Assembly: GCA_019117495.1 (NCBI GenBank)
Contig: DWZP01000031.1
Coordinates: 124,001 to 188,000, forward strand
Direction of reading: 5' to 3'
Length of the DNA: 64,000 nt
DNA from: Fusicatenibacter_A intestinipullorum
GTDB taxonomy: Bacteria; Bacillota; Negativicutes; Acidaminococcales; Acidaminococcaceae
A model generated the notes under the pieces. It ran no database searches. It was not told where the DNA came from and saw nothing but the letters and a program-made list of their open reading frames with translations. This document shows, piece after piece, positions 6,833 to 15,214 of this stretch. Position numbers and translations under genes: made by a program. Each line of letters starts with the position of its first letter. Positions within the stretch are counted from its first letter, which is position 1.

Positions 6833-8331
6833 CGATTATGGATATCAGGCCGCTTCTGGCCGTAGGCGTATCACTGGCGGCAGCCGTTATGATTGCTTTC
6901 AGCGGGCGCTGGCCTAACCTGCGCGAGTTTTGGAGCGCGGCTGCGTCGCTGATAAAATTCGGCATTATTTTAACTATGGCGCCGGGCGTTTTGGACGGCA
7001 ATGTTTATGAATGTACTTTGTTTAACCTTACGGATACGGTAGGCTTTACGTTGCGTACCGACCCGGCAGGCATGATTTTTGCTCTGCTGGCTTCGCTTTT
7101 GTGGGTGCCGATTAACTTTTATTCCATCGGTTATATGCGTTATAACAAGGAGCATGGCCAGACCGGCTACTTTGCCGCGTTTGCCGTATGTATGGCTGCG
7201 GCTGTGGGCATTGCCCTGTCGGCAAATCTGTTTACATTTTTTGTATTTTACGAGCTGCTGACGGTGGCGAGCTATCCGCTTGTTATGCACCACCGCAATG
7301 CCGAAGCTGTATCGGCAGGCCGCAAATACCTTAGCTATACGCTTGTTTCCGGGCAGCTGTTCTTGGCTGCTTCCGTCGGTGTATACTGCCTTGCCGGCAC
7401 TGCCGATTTTGTGCCCGGCGGTATTTTAAAAGAGAGCATGGCGCCAATGTGGGTGCTGAACCTTCTTTTTGTGGTAATGATTGCAGCGGCGTCCGTTAAG
7501 GCGGCGGTAATGCCCTTGCACGGCTGGCTGCCTGCGGCTATGGTTGCGCCTACGCCTGTCAGCGCGCTTTTGCATGCGGTGGCGGTTGTAAAAACAGGTG
7601 TGTTCTGCGTGCTGCGCGTTATCGGCTTTATTTTCGGGCCGGAGCTTTTGGCAAAAATGGGCACTGCCGAGGTGCTGGCGTGGTTTGCCGTTGCGACTAT
7701 GATTATTTCATCGCTGATGGCGCTTAAGCAGGACCATTTAAAACGCCGCCTGGCATTTTCGACTATCGGGCAGCTTTCGTACATAGTGCTTGGCGCGGCG
7801 CTGCTGTCGCCGTTAAGCATTAAGGGCGCGTACCTGCACCTTGTTGCCCATGCGCTGATGAAAATTACTTTGTTTATGTGCGCAGGCTATATTATTTCTA
7901 AAACCGGGCGCGAGTTTATCAGCAAGATGAACGGCATCGGCAAGGAAATGCCTGCAACAATGGCCTGCTACACAATTGCCTCGCTTGGTATAGCGGGTAT
8001 GCCGTTTTTGGTTGGCTTTATAAGTAAATGGAACCTTGCTATGGGCGCATTGCAGGTTAACCAGCAGTTTTTTGTTGCAGTTTGGGTTGGCTGCGGGCTT
8101 TTGGCTGTCGGTTATCTCTTGCCGCTGTGCCAGATGGCGTATCTTAAAAAGCCGGACGGCACGATAAATTACGGCCCTGCAAGCCTTTTGATGATTGTGC
8201 CGCTTTGCATAACGACAGTGCTTGTAATTTTAATGGGCATCTATCCCAACTGCTATCCTAATTTTTATGAACTGGCCGACATGGTTGGGCAGAGCGTATG
8301 CAGCGGGTTTACCGAAGGGAGTTGGCGCTGA
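6829..8331 (+). CDS. second proton-conducting antiporter-like subunit (MrpA/NuoL-like N-terminal type)
   Basis: A 500-residue polytopic protein of the proton-conducting transporter family. FFVFYELLTVASYPLV carries the helix 5 glutamate; VKAAVMPLHGWLPAAMVAPTPVSALLHAVAVVKTGVF resembles NuoL/MrpA more than MrpD (PTPVSAxxHxxxVVKxG). Further motifs are DHLKRRLAFSTIGQLSY and HALMKITLF. It lacks the long C-terminal MrpA extension, which in this cluster is supplied by the separate MbhD/MbhE-type genes. ATGA overlaps link it to mrpD and the following small gene. Confidence 0.85.
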   Translation: MTIMDIRPLLAVGVSLAAAVMIAFSGRWPNLREFWSAAASLIKFGIILTMAPGVLDGNVYECTLFNLTDTVGFTLRTDPAGMIFALLASLLWVPINFYSIGYMRYNKEHGQTGYFAAFAVCMAAAVGIALSANLFTFFVFYELLTVASYPLVMHHRNAEAVSAGRKYLSYTLVSGQLFLAASVGVYCLAGTADFVPGGILKESMAPMWVLNLLFVVMIAAASVKAAVMPLHGWLPAAMVAPTPVSALLHAVAVVKTGVFCVLRVIGFIFGPELLAKMGTAEVLAWFAVATMIISSLMALKQDHLKRRLAFSTIGQLSYIVLGAALLSPLSIKGAYLHLVAHALMKITLFMCAGYIISKTGREFISKMNGIGKEMPATMACYTIASLGIAGMPFLVGFISKWNLAMGALQVNQQFFVAVWVGCGLLAVGYLLPLCQMAYLKKPDGTINYGPASLLMIVPLCITTVLVILMGIYPNCYPNFYELADMVGQSVCSGFTEGSWR

Positions 8332-8564
8332 TGAGTAAGAAAACAGTTTATCTGCTGCTTGGCGCAGTGCTTGTAATCTCTGCCGCTGCTGAAGCAATGG
8401 GCGTTCATTTGCATGTACCGGCGTGGTATCCACTGCCGTTTGGCTATAATATTTTGTTTGGCTTTGCCGGGTGCCTGCTGCTGATTGTCGCAGCTAAAAT
8501 GATAATGATGCCGCTTTTGCAGCGTGACGAGGATTATTATGAAAGGGGTGGGCAGAATGACTGA
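8331..8564 (+). CDS. small two-helix membrane protein of the antiporter operon
   Basis: The start at ATG 8331 overlaps the preceding stop (TGATG), giving 77 residues: a short basic N-terminus MSKKT, helix 1 (VYLLLGAVLVISAAAEAMG), a polar segment with HVPAWYPLPFGYN, helix 2 (ILFGFAGCLLLIVAAKMIMM) and an acidic tail. An upstream in-frame ATG at 8298 lies inside the previous gene and is less likely. I do not recognise the family. Its tight coupling on both sides suggests a structural or assembly subunit of the antiporter. Confidence 0.7.
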   Translation: MSKKTVYLLLGAVLVISAAAEAMGVHLHVPAWYPLPFGYNILFGFAGCLLLIVAAKMIMMPLLQRDEDYYERGGQND

Positions 8565-10287
8565 GGTGCTTCATCCCGGTTTGATATTGATTTTGACGGC
8601 CTTTATCGCGCTGGCGGCGCCGTATGCTTTAAGGGCTGCGGTTATGCTTGCCGGCACGGCAGCCTCTGTATATGCAGCTTTTAACCTGCCCGCCGGTACG
8701 GATTTGATGCTGCCGGTGGTGGATAATATTGTGATTAACTATCTGCACGCTGATAAATTAAGCCTGATTTTTACGCTGATTTTTAGTATTATGGCTTTTA
8801 TCGGCGCTGTATATTCGCTGCATAACAAAAGCCGTATGGAAGCACTGTGCAGCATGAGCTATGCCGGGTGCGCCATCGGCGTTACGCTGGCGGGCGACTG
8901 GATTACCTTGATTTTCTTTTGGGAAGCTCTCGCCGTAAGCTCGCTGTTTTTAATCTGGGGCGCACATACGGAAAAAGCGCGTACAGCAGGCTTCCGTTAT
9001 CTTTTGGTGCATTTTTTCGGCGGCAGTCTGCTGTTGCTTGGCATCAGCTTTAAGGTTTATGCCGGTGATTTCAGCATTGCGGCACTGGGGCAAGGCCCGC
9101 ATGATTTGGCCTTCTGGTTCATTCTGGCAGGCGTGGCTGTAAATGCGGCCATACCTCCGCTTAATGCCTGGCTGGTAGATGCCTACCCGGAAGGCAGCCT
9201 TACTGGCAGTGTATTTTTAAGCTCGTTTACTACTAAGGTCGCTGTATATTGCTTAATCCGTATTTTCGCCGGCGTTGATTACTTAATGTGGATTGGCGCG
9301 TTTATGGCTCTTTACGGCGCCTGCTATGCGATTATGGAAAACGATATGCGCCGTTTGCTGAGCTACCACATCATCAGCCAGGTTGGCTTTATGGTAGCTG
9401 GAACCGGCATTGGCACGGGCATGGCGTTAAACGGCGCTTCCGCCCATGCGTTTTCGCATATTCTGTATAAATCCCTGCTGTTTATGTGCGCCGGCGCGCT
9501 TATTTACGCAACGGGCATCCGCTCCATCAACAAATTGGGCGGTTTGTTTAAAAAGCTGCCGTTTGTTGCCGTATGCTTTTTCGTGGCGGCGTTTTCTATA
9601 TCAGGCGTGCCGTTCTTCAACGGCTTTATCAGCAAAACCATTACTATTGCCGCAGCGGAAGCAGCGGGGCAAAGCGCAATTTATACTCTGCTGGAGCTGG
9701 CAAGCATAGGTACATTTTTATCGATAACGTTAAAAATGGGCTACTTTATTTTCATCAAGCCTGCTAAGGCAGATGTTGAAATTAAAAACGCTCTGCCGCT
9801 TAATATGTATGCCGGCATTGGCATCGGCGCGGCGCTGTGCTTTGTGTACGGCGTATGCCCGCAGCTTTTATATGCGTGGCTGCCGTTTGAAGCGCCTGCC
9901 TATAATCCTTATACAGCAGAGCATATTTTGCAGTATGTGCAGGTGCTGACGGTAACGATAGTGCCCTTCATGCTGCTTTTGGGCAGAATGGAGCCGCACA
10001 CAGCGCTTTCGCTGGATACGGACTGGTTCTACCGTAAACCCTTTGCTGCCTTAATCAGCGGCTTAAGCGGCGCGGCCTGCGCTATGTGCACGGCGTTAAG
10101 CTCCGTTTGGGCGTATTTGTATGACCGCTTTAATATGCTTACCGCTAACCCCATGCAGTTTATGGAAACAGAACAGCTGCATAAGGAGCCGGGCTATGAC
10201 CCCAATAATTACCGTTCTGCTATCAGCGAAACCATGATGATAACCTTAACGGTTCTGGTTTGTGCCATTGGGTACTTTTTGTATTAA
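8557..10287 (+). CDS. third proton-conducting antiporter-like subunit (MrpD/MbhH-like)
   Basis: A 576-residue polytopic protein; ATG 8557 follows GAAAGGGGTGGGC and overlaps the preceding stop by 8 nt, so it is preferred over an upstream ATG at 8524. Family motifs: FFWEALAVSSLFLIWG (helix 5 glutamate), NAWLVDAYPEGSLTGSVFLSSFTTKVAVY, ENDMRRLLSYHIISQVGFMV and HAFSHILYKSLLFM. The C-terminal 120 residues add helices and a soluble stretch. It is the third large antiporter-like subunit of the operon; classical Mrp has two (MrpA and MrpD). The operon ends at terminator 10311-10337. Confidence 0.85.
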   Translation: MTEVLHPGLILILTAFIALAAPYALRAAVMLAGTAASVYAAFNLPAGTDLMLPVVDNIVINYLHADKLSLIFTLIFSIMAFIGAVYSLHNKSRMEALCSMSYAGCAIGVTLAGDWITLIFFWEALAVSSLFLIWGAHTEKARTAGFRYLLVHFFGGSLLLLGISFKVYAGDFSIAALGQGPHDLAFWFILAGVAVNAAIPPLNAWLVDAYPEGSLTGSVFLSSFTTKVAVYCLIRIFAGVDYLMWIGAFMALYGACYAIMENDMRRLLSYHIISQVGFMVAGTGIGTGMALNGASAHAFSHILYKSLLFMCAGALIYATGIRSINKLGGLFKKLPFVAVCFFVAAFSISGVPFFNGFISKTITIAAAEAAGQSAIYTLLELASIGTFLSITLKMGYFIFIKPAKADVEIKNALPLNMYAGIGIGAALCFVYGVCPQLLYAWLPFEAPAYNPYTAEHILQYVQVLTVTIVPFMLLLGRMEPHTALSLDTDWFYRKPFAALISGLSGAACAMCTALSSVWAYLYDRFNMLTANPMQFMETEQLHKEPGYDPNNYRSAISETMMITLTVLVCAIGYFLY

Positions 10288-10310
10288 AATTTAAAAGGCT
10301 TGTTTATACA

Positions 10311-10337
10311 AAAGCTCCGCAGTTTTTGCGGAGCTTT
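10311..10337 (+). terminator. terminator of the antiporter operon
   Basis: AAAGCTCCGC (10311-10320) and GCGGAGCTTT (10328-10337) form a 10-bp stem with a 7-nt loop, 23 nt after the last stop codon. Confidence 0.8.
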
Positions 10338-10393
10338 TGAGGTTATGCGCTTGCTTTTTTAGATTAGCTTTTGCGTTCTTTAAAGGGTATTCC

Positions 10394-10837
10394 CTATAGT
10401 TTTTTGCGCAGATAAACCATATCTGTCAGCAGTACGCCGCCGTCATAGATGGGGCGGCTGTAATTATCGGTAAAAAAGTTTTTTATAATATGCGAGCGTA
10501 CAAAGCCGAGCTTTTGGTAAAAAGGCACGGTGGCAGGGCTGTCGCCGGTGCCGGCCTGCAAAATTTTAAAGCGGCCCTTGTATTTTGCTTCTATAAAATT
10601 AATAAGCGCTTTGGCATAGCCGCGGTGTTGAAACTGCGGCAGCGTGGCAAGGCTTTTTATTTCCAAAATGCCGTCGCCTTCATCTGTTATAAGGCATTCA
10701 GCCTTAACACCACCATCTTCAAGCACATACATGGTGCCGCGCTCCAGATAACGGTCAATCATTGCTTCTTCTTCATCTGCCAGTAAAAGCAGCGGCAAAT
10801 ATTGTTTTTTGTTGCTGGTTACTTTTATGATTTGCAT
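10394..10837 (-). CDS. GNAT-family N-acetyltransferase
   Basis: A 147-residue GNAT protein. The acetyl-CoA pyrophosphate loop is visible as QFQHRGYAKALI (Q/RxxGxG/A type) near residues 88-99, followed by VPFYQKLGFVRSH, the usual motif B region. The substrate cannot be told from sequence. It sits 4 nt downstream of an EamA exporter gene on the same strand, its ribosome site GAGGAG overlapping the exporter stop, so the two are co-transcribed; modification and export of the same small molecule is possible but unproven. Confidence 0.85.
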   Translation of the reverse strand: MQIIKVTSNKKQYLPLLLLADEEEAMIDRYLERGTMYVLEDGGVKAECLITDEGDGILEIKSLATLPQFQHRGYAKALINFIEAKYKGRFKILQAGTGDSPATVPFYQKLGFVRSHIIKNFFTDNYSRPIYDGGVLLTDMVYLRKKL

Positions 10838-10841
10838 TTTA

Positions 10842-11702
10842 TTATCTCCTCACATAAGGCATAACAATGCTGGCGAGTATTAAAACAAGCCCTAAAACGT
10901 CAAGCGTGCCGAAGGGTTCGCCTAATACTGTTACGCCTAAAAGTGCGGCTATGGCAGGGCTTACGGCGCAGAACAATCCCGCGCGGGCGGCGCTGACATG
11001 GCTTTGCGCCATGGGCTGCAGGGTAAAGCCAAAGCCGGTGCATACTATTATAAGCATGGCAAGCATCAGCCATTGCGAGCCGGACTGCGGCAGCTGCGGC
11101 GTTTCCGTAAGCAGCATGGCCAAAAACGAAAGCACGCCCATAGTGCCAACCTGCACTATGCCTATGCCAAGTGTGGCGGTGCTGCCGTGCGAAAGACGCT
11201 CCGTTACAATTATTGCCGCCGCATAACAAAGGCCTGCTGTAAGCCCCCAGGTAAAGCCGCCGCTTAACTCTCCCTGGCCCAGTGCCAGAAGCACAACGCC
11301 AAGCATGGCCATGCCGGTGCTGATTACGGTAAGTTTGCCGGGCAGTTTTTTATATAAAAGAATTTCGAGCAGCGGCACAAAAATAATGGCGCAGTTTTCC
11401 AAGAGTGATACAAGCGACGATGCCGCCTGCGTCAGGGCAATCATTTCGCACGCCATAGTAATAAAAAAGGCTGTGCCAATAACTGTGCCCGCAAGTAAAT
11501 CGCGCACGGCGAGGCTGCGCACTGCCTTGTTAAAAATAAGCGCCAGAAGCACAAAAGCAATTATAAAACGCACTGCCAAAAGGTTAAAAGGTGCAAGGCT
11601 TTCCAAAATCATTTTGCTGAAGATGAAGCTTGTTGCCCTTGCGGCGGTAACGGCTATTAAAAGCAGTTCGTAGCTGCGGGAGGAACCGGTTTGCTGCGGC
11701 AT
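10842..11702 (-). CDS. EamA/DMT-family transporter
   Basis: A 286-residue, ten-helix member of the drug/metabolite transporter superfamily with two EamA repeats. Repeat 1 includes RATSFIFSKMILESLAPFNLLAVRFIIAF; the second repeat ends with AARAGLFCAVSPAIAALLGVTVLGEPFGTLDVLGLVLILASIVM, the canonical EamA C-terminal pattern. Such proteins usually export amino acids or metabolites. The start ATG follows AGAGGATTTTAAC. It is the first gene of the exporter-GNAT pair, with an extended -10 promoter at 11740-11748. Confidence 0.88.
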   Translation of the reverse strand: MPQQTGSSRSYELLLIAVTAARATSFIFSKMILESLAPFNLLAVRFIIAFVLLALIFNKAVRSLAVRDLLAGTVIGTAFFITMACEMIALTQAASSLVSLLENCAIIFVPLLEILLYKKLPGKLTVISTGMAMLGVVLLALGQGELSGGFTWGLTAGLCYAAAIIVTERLSHGSTATLGIGIVQVGTMGVLSFLAMLLTETPQLPQSGSQWLMLAMLIIVCTGFGFTLQPMAQSHVSAARAGLFCAVSPAIAALLGVTVLGEPFGTLDVLGLVLILASIVMPYVRR

Positions 11703-11739
11703 GTTAAAATCCTCTTAATTTAAAGGTTAGTTTGAGTTT

Positions 11740-11748
11740 ATTATAGCA
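11740..11748 (-). promoter_or_regulatory. extended -10 promoter of the EamA-GNAT operon
   Basis: Minus strand TGCTATAAT: a perfect TATAAT (11745-11740) with TG one base upstream, about 40 nt before the start codon. No good -35 is seen, as is usual with extended -10 promoters. Confidence 0.5.
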
Positions 11749-11958
11749 TAAGGCGCGTTTTTGCGCTTGAGATTATCTGCCGCATAGCAAGACGCATTTA
11801 ATTTGCTTTTGATGAAAGAAACATGGCAAACTGTTAAAAATATTACAAAATATCTTTGTCTTAATAAAATATGCCTTTTATAAAAATTTTTTGTATAAAA
11901 TTGCAGGCAAAAGGGCTATAATAGAGCTATGATTTTATTTTGCTTTGGGGGAGATATA

Positions 11959-12762
11959 ATGGATAAAAACTTGCCGATAGGCGTTATTGATTCCGGCGTA
12001 GGCGGGCTGAGTGTGCTGAAAGTTTTGCAGCAGGCGCTGCCGCACGAGGATTTTTTATATATCGGCGATACGGCGCGCACGCCTTACGGGCAGCGCCCGG
12101 AAAAGGAAATTCGCGCCATGGTGCATGACCTGACGGATTATCTTGACAACTCAGGCATTAAGCTTTTGGTTGTGGCCTGCAACACCATTACCGTTTTGGG
12201 AACGGAAAGCATCAGAAACGGTTATGCGTTTGACGTTGTCGGCATGAGCAAGGGCGCGGAACTGGCGCTTGGCGTAACTAAAAACAAAAAAATCGGCGTA
12301 ATGGCAACGCCTTTTACCGTGGCAAGCGGCGCGCACAAGGCTGCCGTTAACGCGCTTGACGCAGACGCGGAAGTTTTTGCGCAGGGCTGTCCTGATTTTG
12401 TGCCGCTGATTGAGCAGGGTGTGTTCAGCGGGGCGGCAATTGAAGACGCCGTTGCGAGGTATTCTGCGCCGCTGAAGGAAGCCGGTGTGGATACGGTGCT
12501 TTTATCCTGCACGCATTACCCGTTTATCCGTGCGGAAATTGAAAAAGGCTTCGGCGAAGGCGTTACGGTTTTAGACCCGGCGGAAGCAACCGCCTTGCAG
12601 GCAAGAATTTTTCTGGAACGCGCAGGGCTTTTAAAAATGCAGGGCACGGGGCGCAGCAGGGTTTGCTTTACGGCCGAGTTAAACCGCGGCAAAGCCATTG
12701 CAGAGCAGATGCTTGATATGGACCGCTGTTGTTTTAAAAAAATTGCACTAAGGGAGCTTTAA
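11959..12762 (+). CDS. murI: glutamate racemase
   Basis: A 267-residue enzyme making D-glutamate for peptidoglycan. The active-site motifs are present: DSGVGGLSVL with D10, VVACNTIT with C74, and SCTHYPFI with C184, the two catalytic cysteines. The family norms ACNTAT and GCTHYP are slightly varied (ACNTIT, SCTHYP). The start is ATG 11959 after GGGGGAG; an upstream ATG at 11929 is rejected because a TATAAT at 11917-11922 would place the transcript start on it. A DMT transporter gene follows 2 nt later in the same operon. Confidence 0.88.
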   Translation: MDKNLPIGVIDSGVGGLSVLKVLQQALPHEDFLYIGDTARTPYGQRPEKEIRAMVHDLTDYLDNSGIKLLVVACNTITVLGTESIRNGYAFDVVGMSKGAELALGVTKNKKIGVMATPFTVASGAHKAAVNALDADAEVFAQGCPDFVPLIEQGVFSGAAIEDAVARYSAPLKEAGVDTVLLSCTHYPFIRAEIEKGFGEGVTVLDPAEATALQARIFLERAGLLKMQGTGRSRVCFTAELNRGKAIAEQMLDMDRCCFKKIALREL

Positions 12763-12764
12763 AC

Positions 12765-13646
12765 TTGTCATTTAAAAGCGGCGTCATATTAATTCTGCTG
12801 TCGGCGGCGGCCTGGGGGCTGGGCGGCGTATGCGGGCAGTTTTTGTACCAGTTTCACAGCGTTACGGCACCGTGGCTTATTGCGGTGCGGCAGGTGCTGG
12901 CAGGGTTCATTTTTTTAGGTTATCTGCTTTTGCGCGGCGAAAATATTTTCCGCATTTTTGCAGATGCGCGCGATACTAAAGACCAGCTTGCCTTCAGCTT
13001 TTTGGGGCTTTTGGGTGCGCAGTTCGGTTTTTACTATACCATTTCGCTGTGCAATGCGGCAACGGCAACGGTGCTGCAATACACTTCCCCGGTGTTTGTT
13101 ATGCTGTGGATGAGTTTTAAAAGCCGCCGCCTGCCGGAAGGACGCGAATTTTTAGGCATTATTTTTGCACTTGTGGGCGTGTTTTTAATATCCACCCACG
13201 GCGATATCAATAATGTGGTGCTGTCGCCGGAGGCTTTGGTAATCGGCCTGATATCGGCCATATCGCTGGCGTTTTATACGGTGCAGCCCATGCGCCTTCT
13301 GCAAAAATTCAGCACCACGCTGGTGGTTGGCTGGGGGCAGCTTCTTTCGGGCACACTTTTGTGCTTTTTTGTAAACCCGTTTGAACCTACCGGCAGCTGG
13401 GATACCGGCGCTGTAATTGCTTTTATTTATCTTGTTATCGGCGCTACGGTTTTAAGCTATTCGCTGTTTTTGGTGGGGCTTAAAGTTGTAGGCTCTACCA
13501 AAGCAAGCCTTATCAGCTGCGCAGAGCCGCTGGCGTCAATTATAGCCGTTGTGCTGTGGCTTAAAACTCCGCTTACGGCGGTAGATTTAATCGGCATGGC
13601 CTGCATTATTATTACCGTTATACTGCTTTCTATACCTAAAAAATAA
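12765..13646 (+). CDS. EamA/DMT-family transporter
   Basis: A 293-residue, ten-helix EamA protein, probably starting at TTG 12765 (ribosome site AAGGGAG 9 nt upstream). The two repeats are visible: LLSAAAWGLGGVCGQFLYQ near the N-terminus and GLKVVGSTKASLISCAEPLASIIAVVLWLKTPLTAVDLIGMACIIITVILL at the C-terminus. NAATATVLQYTSPVFVMLWM is the usual helix 4 region. It is co-transcribed with murI. Its substrate is unknown. Confidence 0.88.
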   Translation: MSFKSGVILILLSAAAWGLGGVCGQFLYQFHSVTAPWLIAVRQVLAGFIFLGYLLLRGENIFRIFADARDTKDQLAFSFLGLLGAQFGFYYTISLCNAATATVLQYTSPVFVMLWMSFKSRRLPEGREFLGIIFALVGVFLISTHGDINNVVLSPEALVIGLISAISLAFYTVQPMRLLQKFSTTLVVGWGQLLSGTLLCFFVNPFEPTGSWDTGAVIAFIYLVIGATVLSYSLFLVGLKVVGSTKASLISCAEPLASIIAVVLWLKTPLTAVDLIGMACIIITVILLSIPKK

Positions 13647-13680
13647 AATATTACAACAAATTTATAAATTTATTAATTTA

Positions 13681-13713
13681 ACCATTGCCTAATGGTAAAT
13701 ATTAGGGTATAAT
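13681..13713 (+). promoter_or_regulatory. promoter with overlapping palindrome, XRE regulator gene
   Basis: TTGCCT (13685-13690), 17-nt spacer, perfect TATAAT (13708-13713). The -35 is covered by a palindrome ACCATT-GCCT-AATGGT (13681-13696). A palindrome on the -35 of a repressor-type gene suggests autoregulation. Confidence 0.6.
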
Positions 13714-13812
13714 GTAATAAGCTTTAAGAATTACTATTTTACTTAAATTTAAACCACATGTTTATCCTGATAGAAGGTACGTGTCGGAATTAAATACAAA
13801 GGAGTTGGGAAT

Positions 13813-14208
13813 ATGGATATCAATTACAAAGCGATTGGGGTAAGAATTAAAGCTGCGCGTGCACGTAAAGGCGTTACTCAGGGCTACATCGCCAATCTCA
13901 TTGGTCTGTCCACCCCTCATATCAGCAACATTGAAACCGGCAATACCAAACTGGGATTACCGACCATTATTCATTTGGCTAATGTACTTGATGTATCGGT
14001 GGATGAACTTTTGTGCGATAACATTAAACGCAGCGAAAAAATCTTCCAGAATGAACTGGCTGACCTTTTGAAAGACTGCTCTGCCCAGGAACTGCATTTT
14101 ATTACCGAACTTATAAAAGTAGTTAAAAAGAACGGCTATGCAGGCGAACCGAAACGCCGCGGCCGCAAACCCAAAAAACTGGTTGAAGCAGAAAAAGCTG
14201 CCGAATAA
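13813..14208 (+). CDS. XRE-family transcriptional regulator with AT-hook-like tail
   Basis: A 131-residue DNA-binding protein. Residues 8-66 form a Cro/CI-type helix-turn-helix: IGVRIKAARARKGVTQGYIA, then LSTPHISNIETGNTKLGLPTIIHLANVLDVSVDELL. The central part is helical and unassigned. The C-terminus is very basic, with RRGRKPKK (115-122), close to the AT-hook core RGRP. The ATG follows AAAGGAGTTGGGAAT. The gene stands alone with its own promoter and a palindrome at 13681-13696 that may be its operator. Its targets are unknown. Confidence 0.87.
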   Translation: MDINYKAIGVRIKAARARKGVTQGYIANLIGLSTPHISNIETGNTKLGLPTIIHLANVLDVSVDELLCDNIKRSEKIFQNELADLLKDCSAQELHFITELIKVVKKNGYAGEPKRRGRKPKKLVEAEKAAE

Positions 14209-14216
14209 TTTAAAAT

Positions 14217-14237
14217 ACTGCTTGCCAAGCAAGCAGT
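14217..14237 (+). terminator. hairpin after the XRE regulator gene
   Basis: ACTGCTTGC (14217-14225) pairs perfectly with GCAAGCAGT (14229-14237) around a 3-nt loop, 9 nt after the stop. The following GTTTATATT is only a weak U-tract. The -35 of the tRNA promoter lies inside it. Confidence 0.5.
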
Positions 14238-14251
14238 GTTTATATTATAAT
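14222..14251 (+). promoter_or_regulatory. promoter of tRNA-Thr
   Basis: TTGCCA (14222-14227), 18-nt spacer, perfect TATAAT (14246-14251), placing transcription start a few bases before the tRNA. Confidence 0.6.
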
Positions 14252-14262
14252 ATTGCCGTTAA

Positions 14263-14338
14263 GCCATCATAGCTCAGCTGGTAGAGCATCTCATTCGTAA
14301 TGAGAGGGTCGCAGGTTCGAATCCTGTTGATGGCTCCA
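14263..14338 (+). tRNA. tRNA-Thr (anticodon CGT)
   Basis: The full cloverleaf is readable: acceptor GCCATCA (14263-14269) pairs with TGATGGC (14328-14334), the D arm contains AGCTGGTAGA, the anticodon stem TCTCA/TGAGA encloses loop TTCGTAA with anticodon CGT at 14296-14298, and the T arm contains GGTTCGAATCC. CCA is encoded at 14336-14338. It reads threonine codon ACG. Confidence 0.95.
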
Positions 14339-14350
14339 ATAAAAAATTAA

Positions 14351-14383
14351 GGCGCGGATATTGTCCGCGCCTGTTTTGTTTTT
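14351..14383 (+). terminator. terminator of tRNA-Thr
   Basis: GGCGCGGA (14351-14358) and TCCGCGCC (14364-14371) form an 8-bp G/C-rich stem followed by TGTTTTGTTTTT. Confidence 0.88.
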
Positions 14384-14476
14384 ACAGGTAAAAATTGCAG
14401 AATATTATATCTGGCAAATCCTTTTGAAAAACACTTTCTGCAAAATTAAAAGTACAAATATTTTCTTTTTATTTTT

Positions 14477-14505
14477 TTGACAAAAATGTAAAATGGTGTT
14501 ACATT
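14477..14505 (+). promoter_or_regulatory. promoter of the universal stress protein gene
   Basis: Perfect TTGACA (14477-14482), 17-nt spacer, TACATT (14500-14505); the start codon is 70 nt further on. Confidence 0.65.
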
Positions 14506-14575
14506 ATAAGTGAAAACAGGAGTTGTCCTGTTGGGGGATTAAAAGCGCTGTACCTTTTTAAAGGAGGCATTTACT

Positions 14576-15010
14576 ATGAAAAAGATTTTTGTTGCAATTG
14601 ACGGCAGTGAACACGCATGGAAAGCACTTGATTACGCAGCAGAACTTGCAAAAGGCATGAAATGCAGCCTGTTTGTTTATACGGCTTTAAAACCCAGCGA
14701 CAGCGGCGCTTTGCTTGCCATGTATGATATGGACGACCCGATGCTGGCAACAGAAGTTTCCGGCCTTGATGATTTGGGCGACAAACTTTTGGCTCAGGCT
14801 AAAGAACGTATCGGCGGTTCCGTTGAAGCAGAATATGAATACCAGGTTGGCTATCCGCCTGAAATGATTTTGAGTGCAGCCGAAAAATCCGGTGCCGGTA
14901 TGATTGTTATGGGCTCCAGAGGCCTTTCTGGCATTAAAGAACTGCTGCTTGGCAGTGTAAGCAACCACATTGTACACTATGCCAAGGTGCCGGTAGTAAT
15001 TGTAAAATAA
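14576..15010 (+). CDS. universal stress protein, UspA family
   Basis: A 144-residue single-domain Usp protein. The N-terminal strand KKIFVAIDGSEHAWKALDYA and the ATP-binding motif G-x2-G-x9-G-S, seen as GSRGLSGIKELLLGSVSNHIV (about 113-133), place it in the ATP-binding subgroup. Such proteins act in the cytosol as stress-response modulators; the precise partner is unknown. It has its own promoter, a perfect AAGGAGG ribosome site and a strong terminator. Confidence 0.9.
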   Translation: MKKIFVAIDGSEHAWKALDYAAELAKGMKCSLFVYTALKPSDSGALLAMYDMDDPMLATEVSGLDDLGDKLLAQAKERIGGSVEAEYEYQVGYPPEMILSAAEKSGAGMIVMGSRGLSGIKELLLGSVSNHIVHYAKVPVVIVK

Positions 15011-15067
15011 ATTTTGCTGCGCTGTAATAAAACGTAAAACTATTGCTGCCTTATAAAATATGGGCAT

Positions 15068-15097
15068 AAAAACCGGGAGATATTGCTCCCGGTTTTT
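15068..15097 (+). terminator. terminator of the universal stress protein gene
   Basis: AAAAACCGGGAG (15068-15079) pairs with CTCCCGGTTTTT (15086-15097), a 12-bp stem with a terminal T run. Confidence 0.9.
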
Positions 15098-15214
15098 AAT
15101 TTTGCCTGGGCGCAGATGAAAAACATATAATGAAGTAAAGTACAGATTTTGCTCTATATAGCAGTAAAAAACCGGTTAATTCAGCATAAGTAAATTTTTT
15201 AATACACTGCATAA

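Noticed and set aside
2789..10287. Membrane-bound hydrogenase or complex I operon
   Set aside because: No hydrogenase large or small subunit, ferredoxin-like or NuoB/C/D/I-type gene is present between or beside the antiporter genes.
11929..11958. ATG 11929 as start of murI
   Set aside because: It coincides with the expected transcript start after TATAAT 11917-11922 and has no ribosome site; ATG 11959 follows GGGGGAG.
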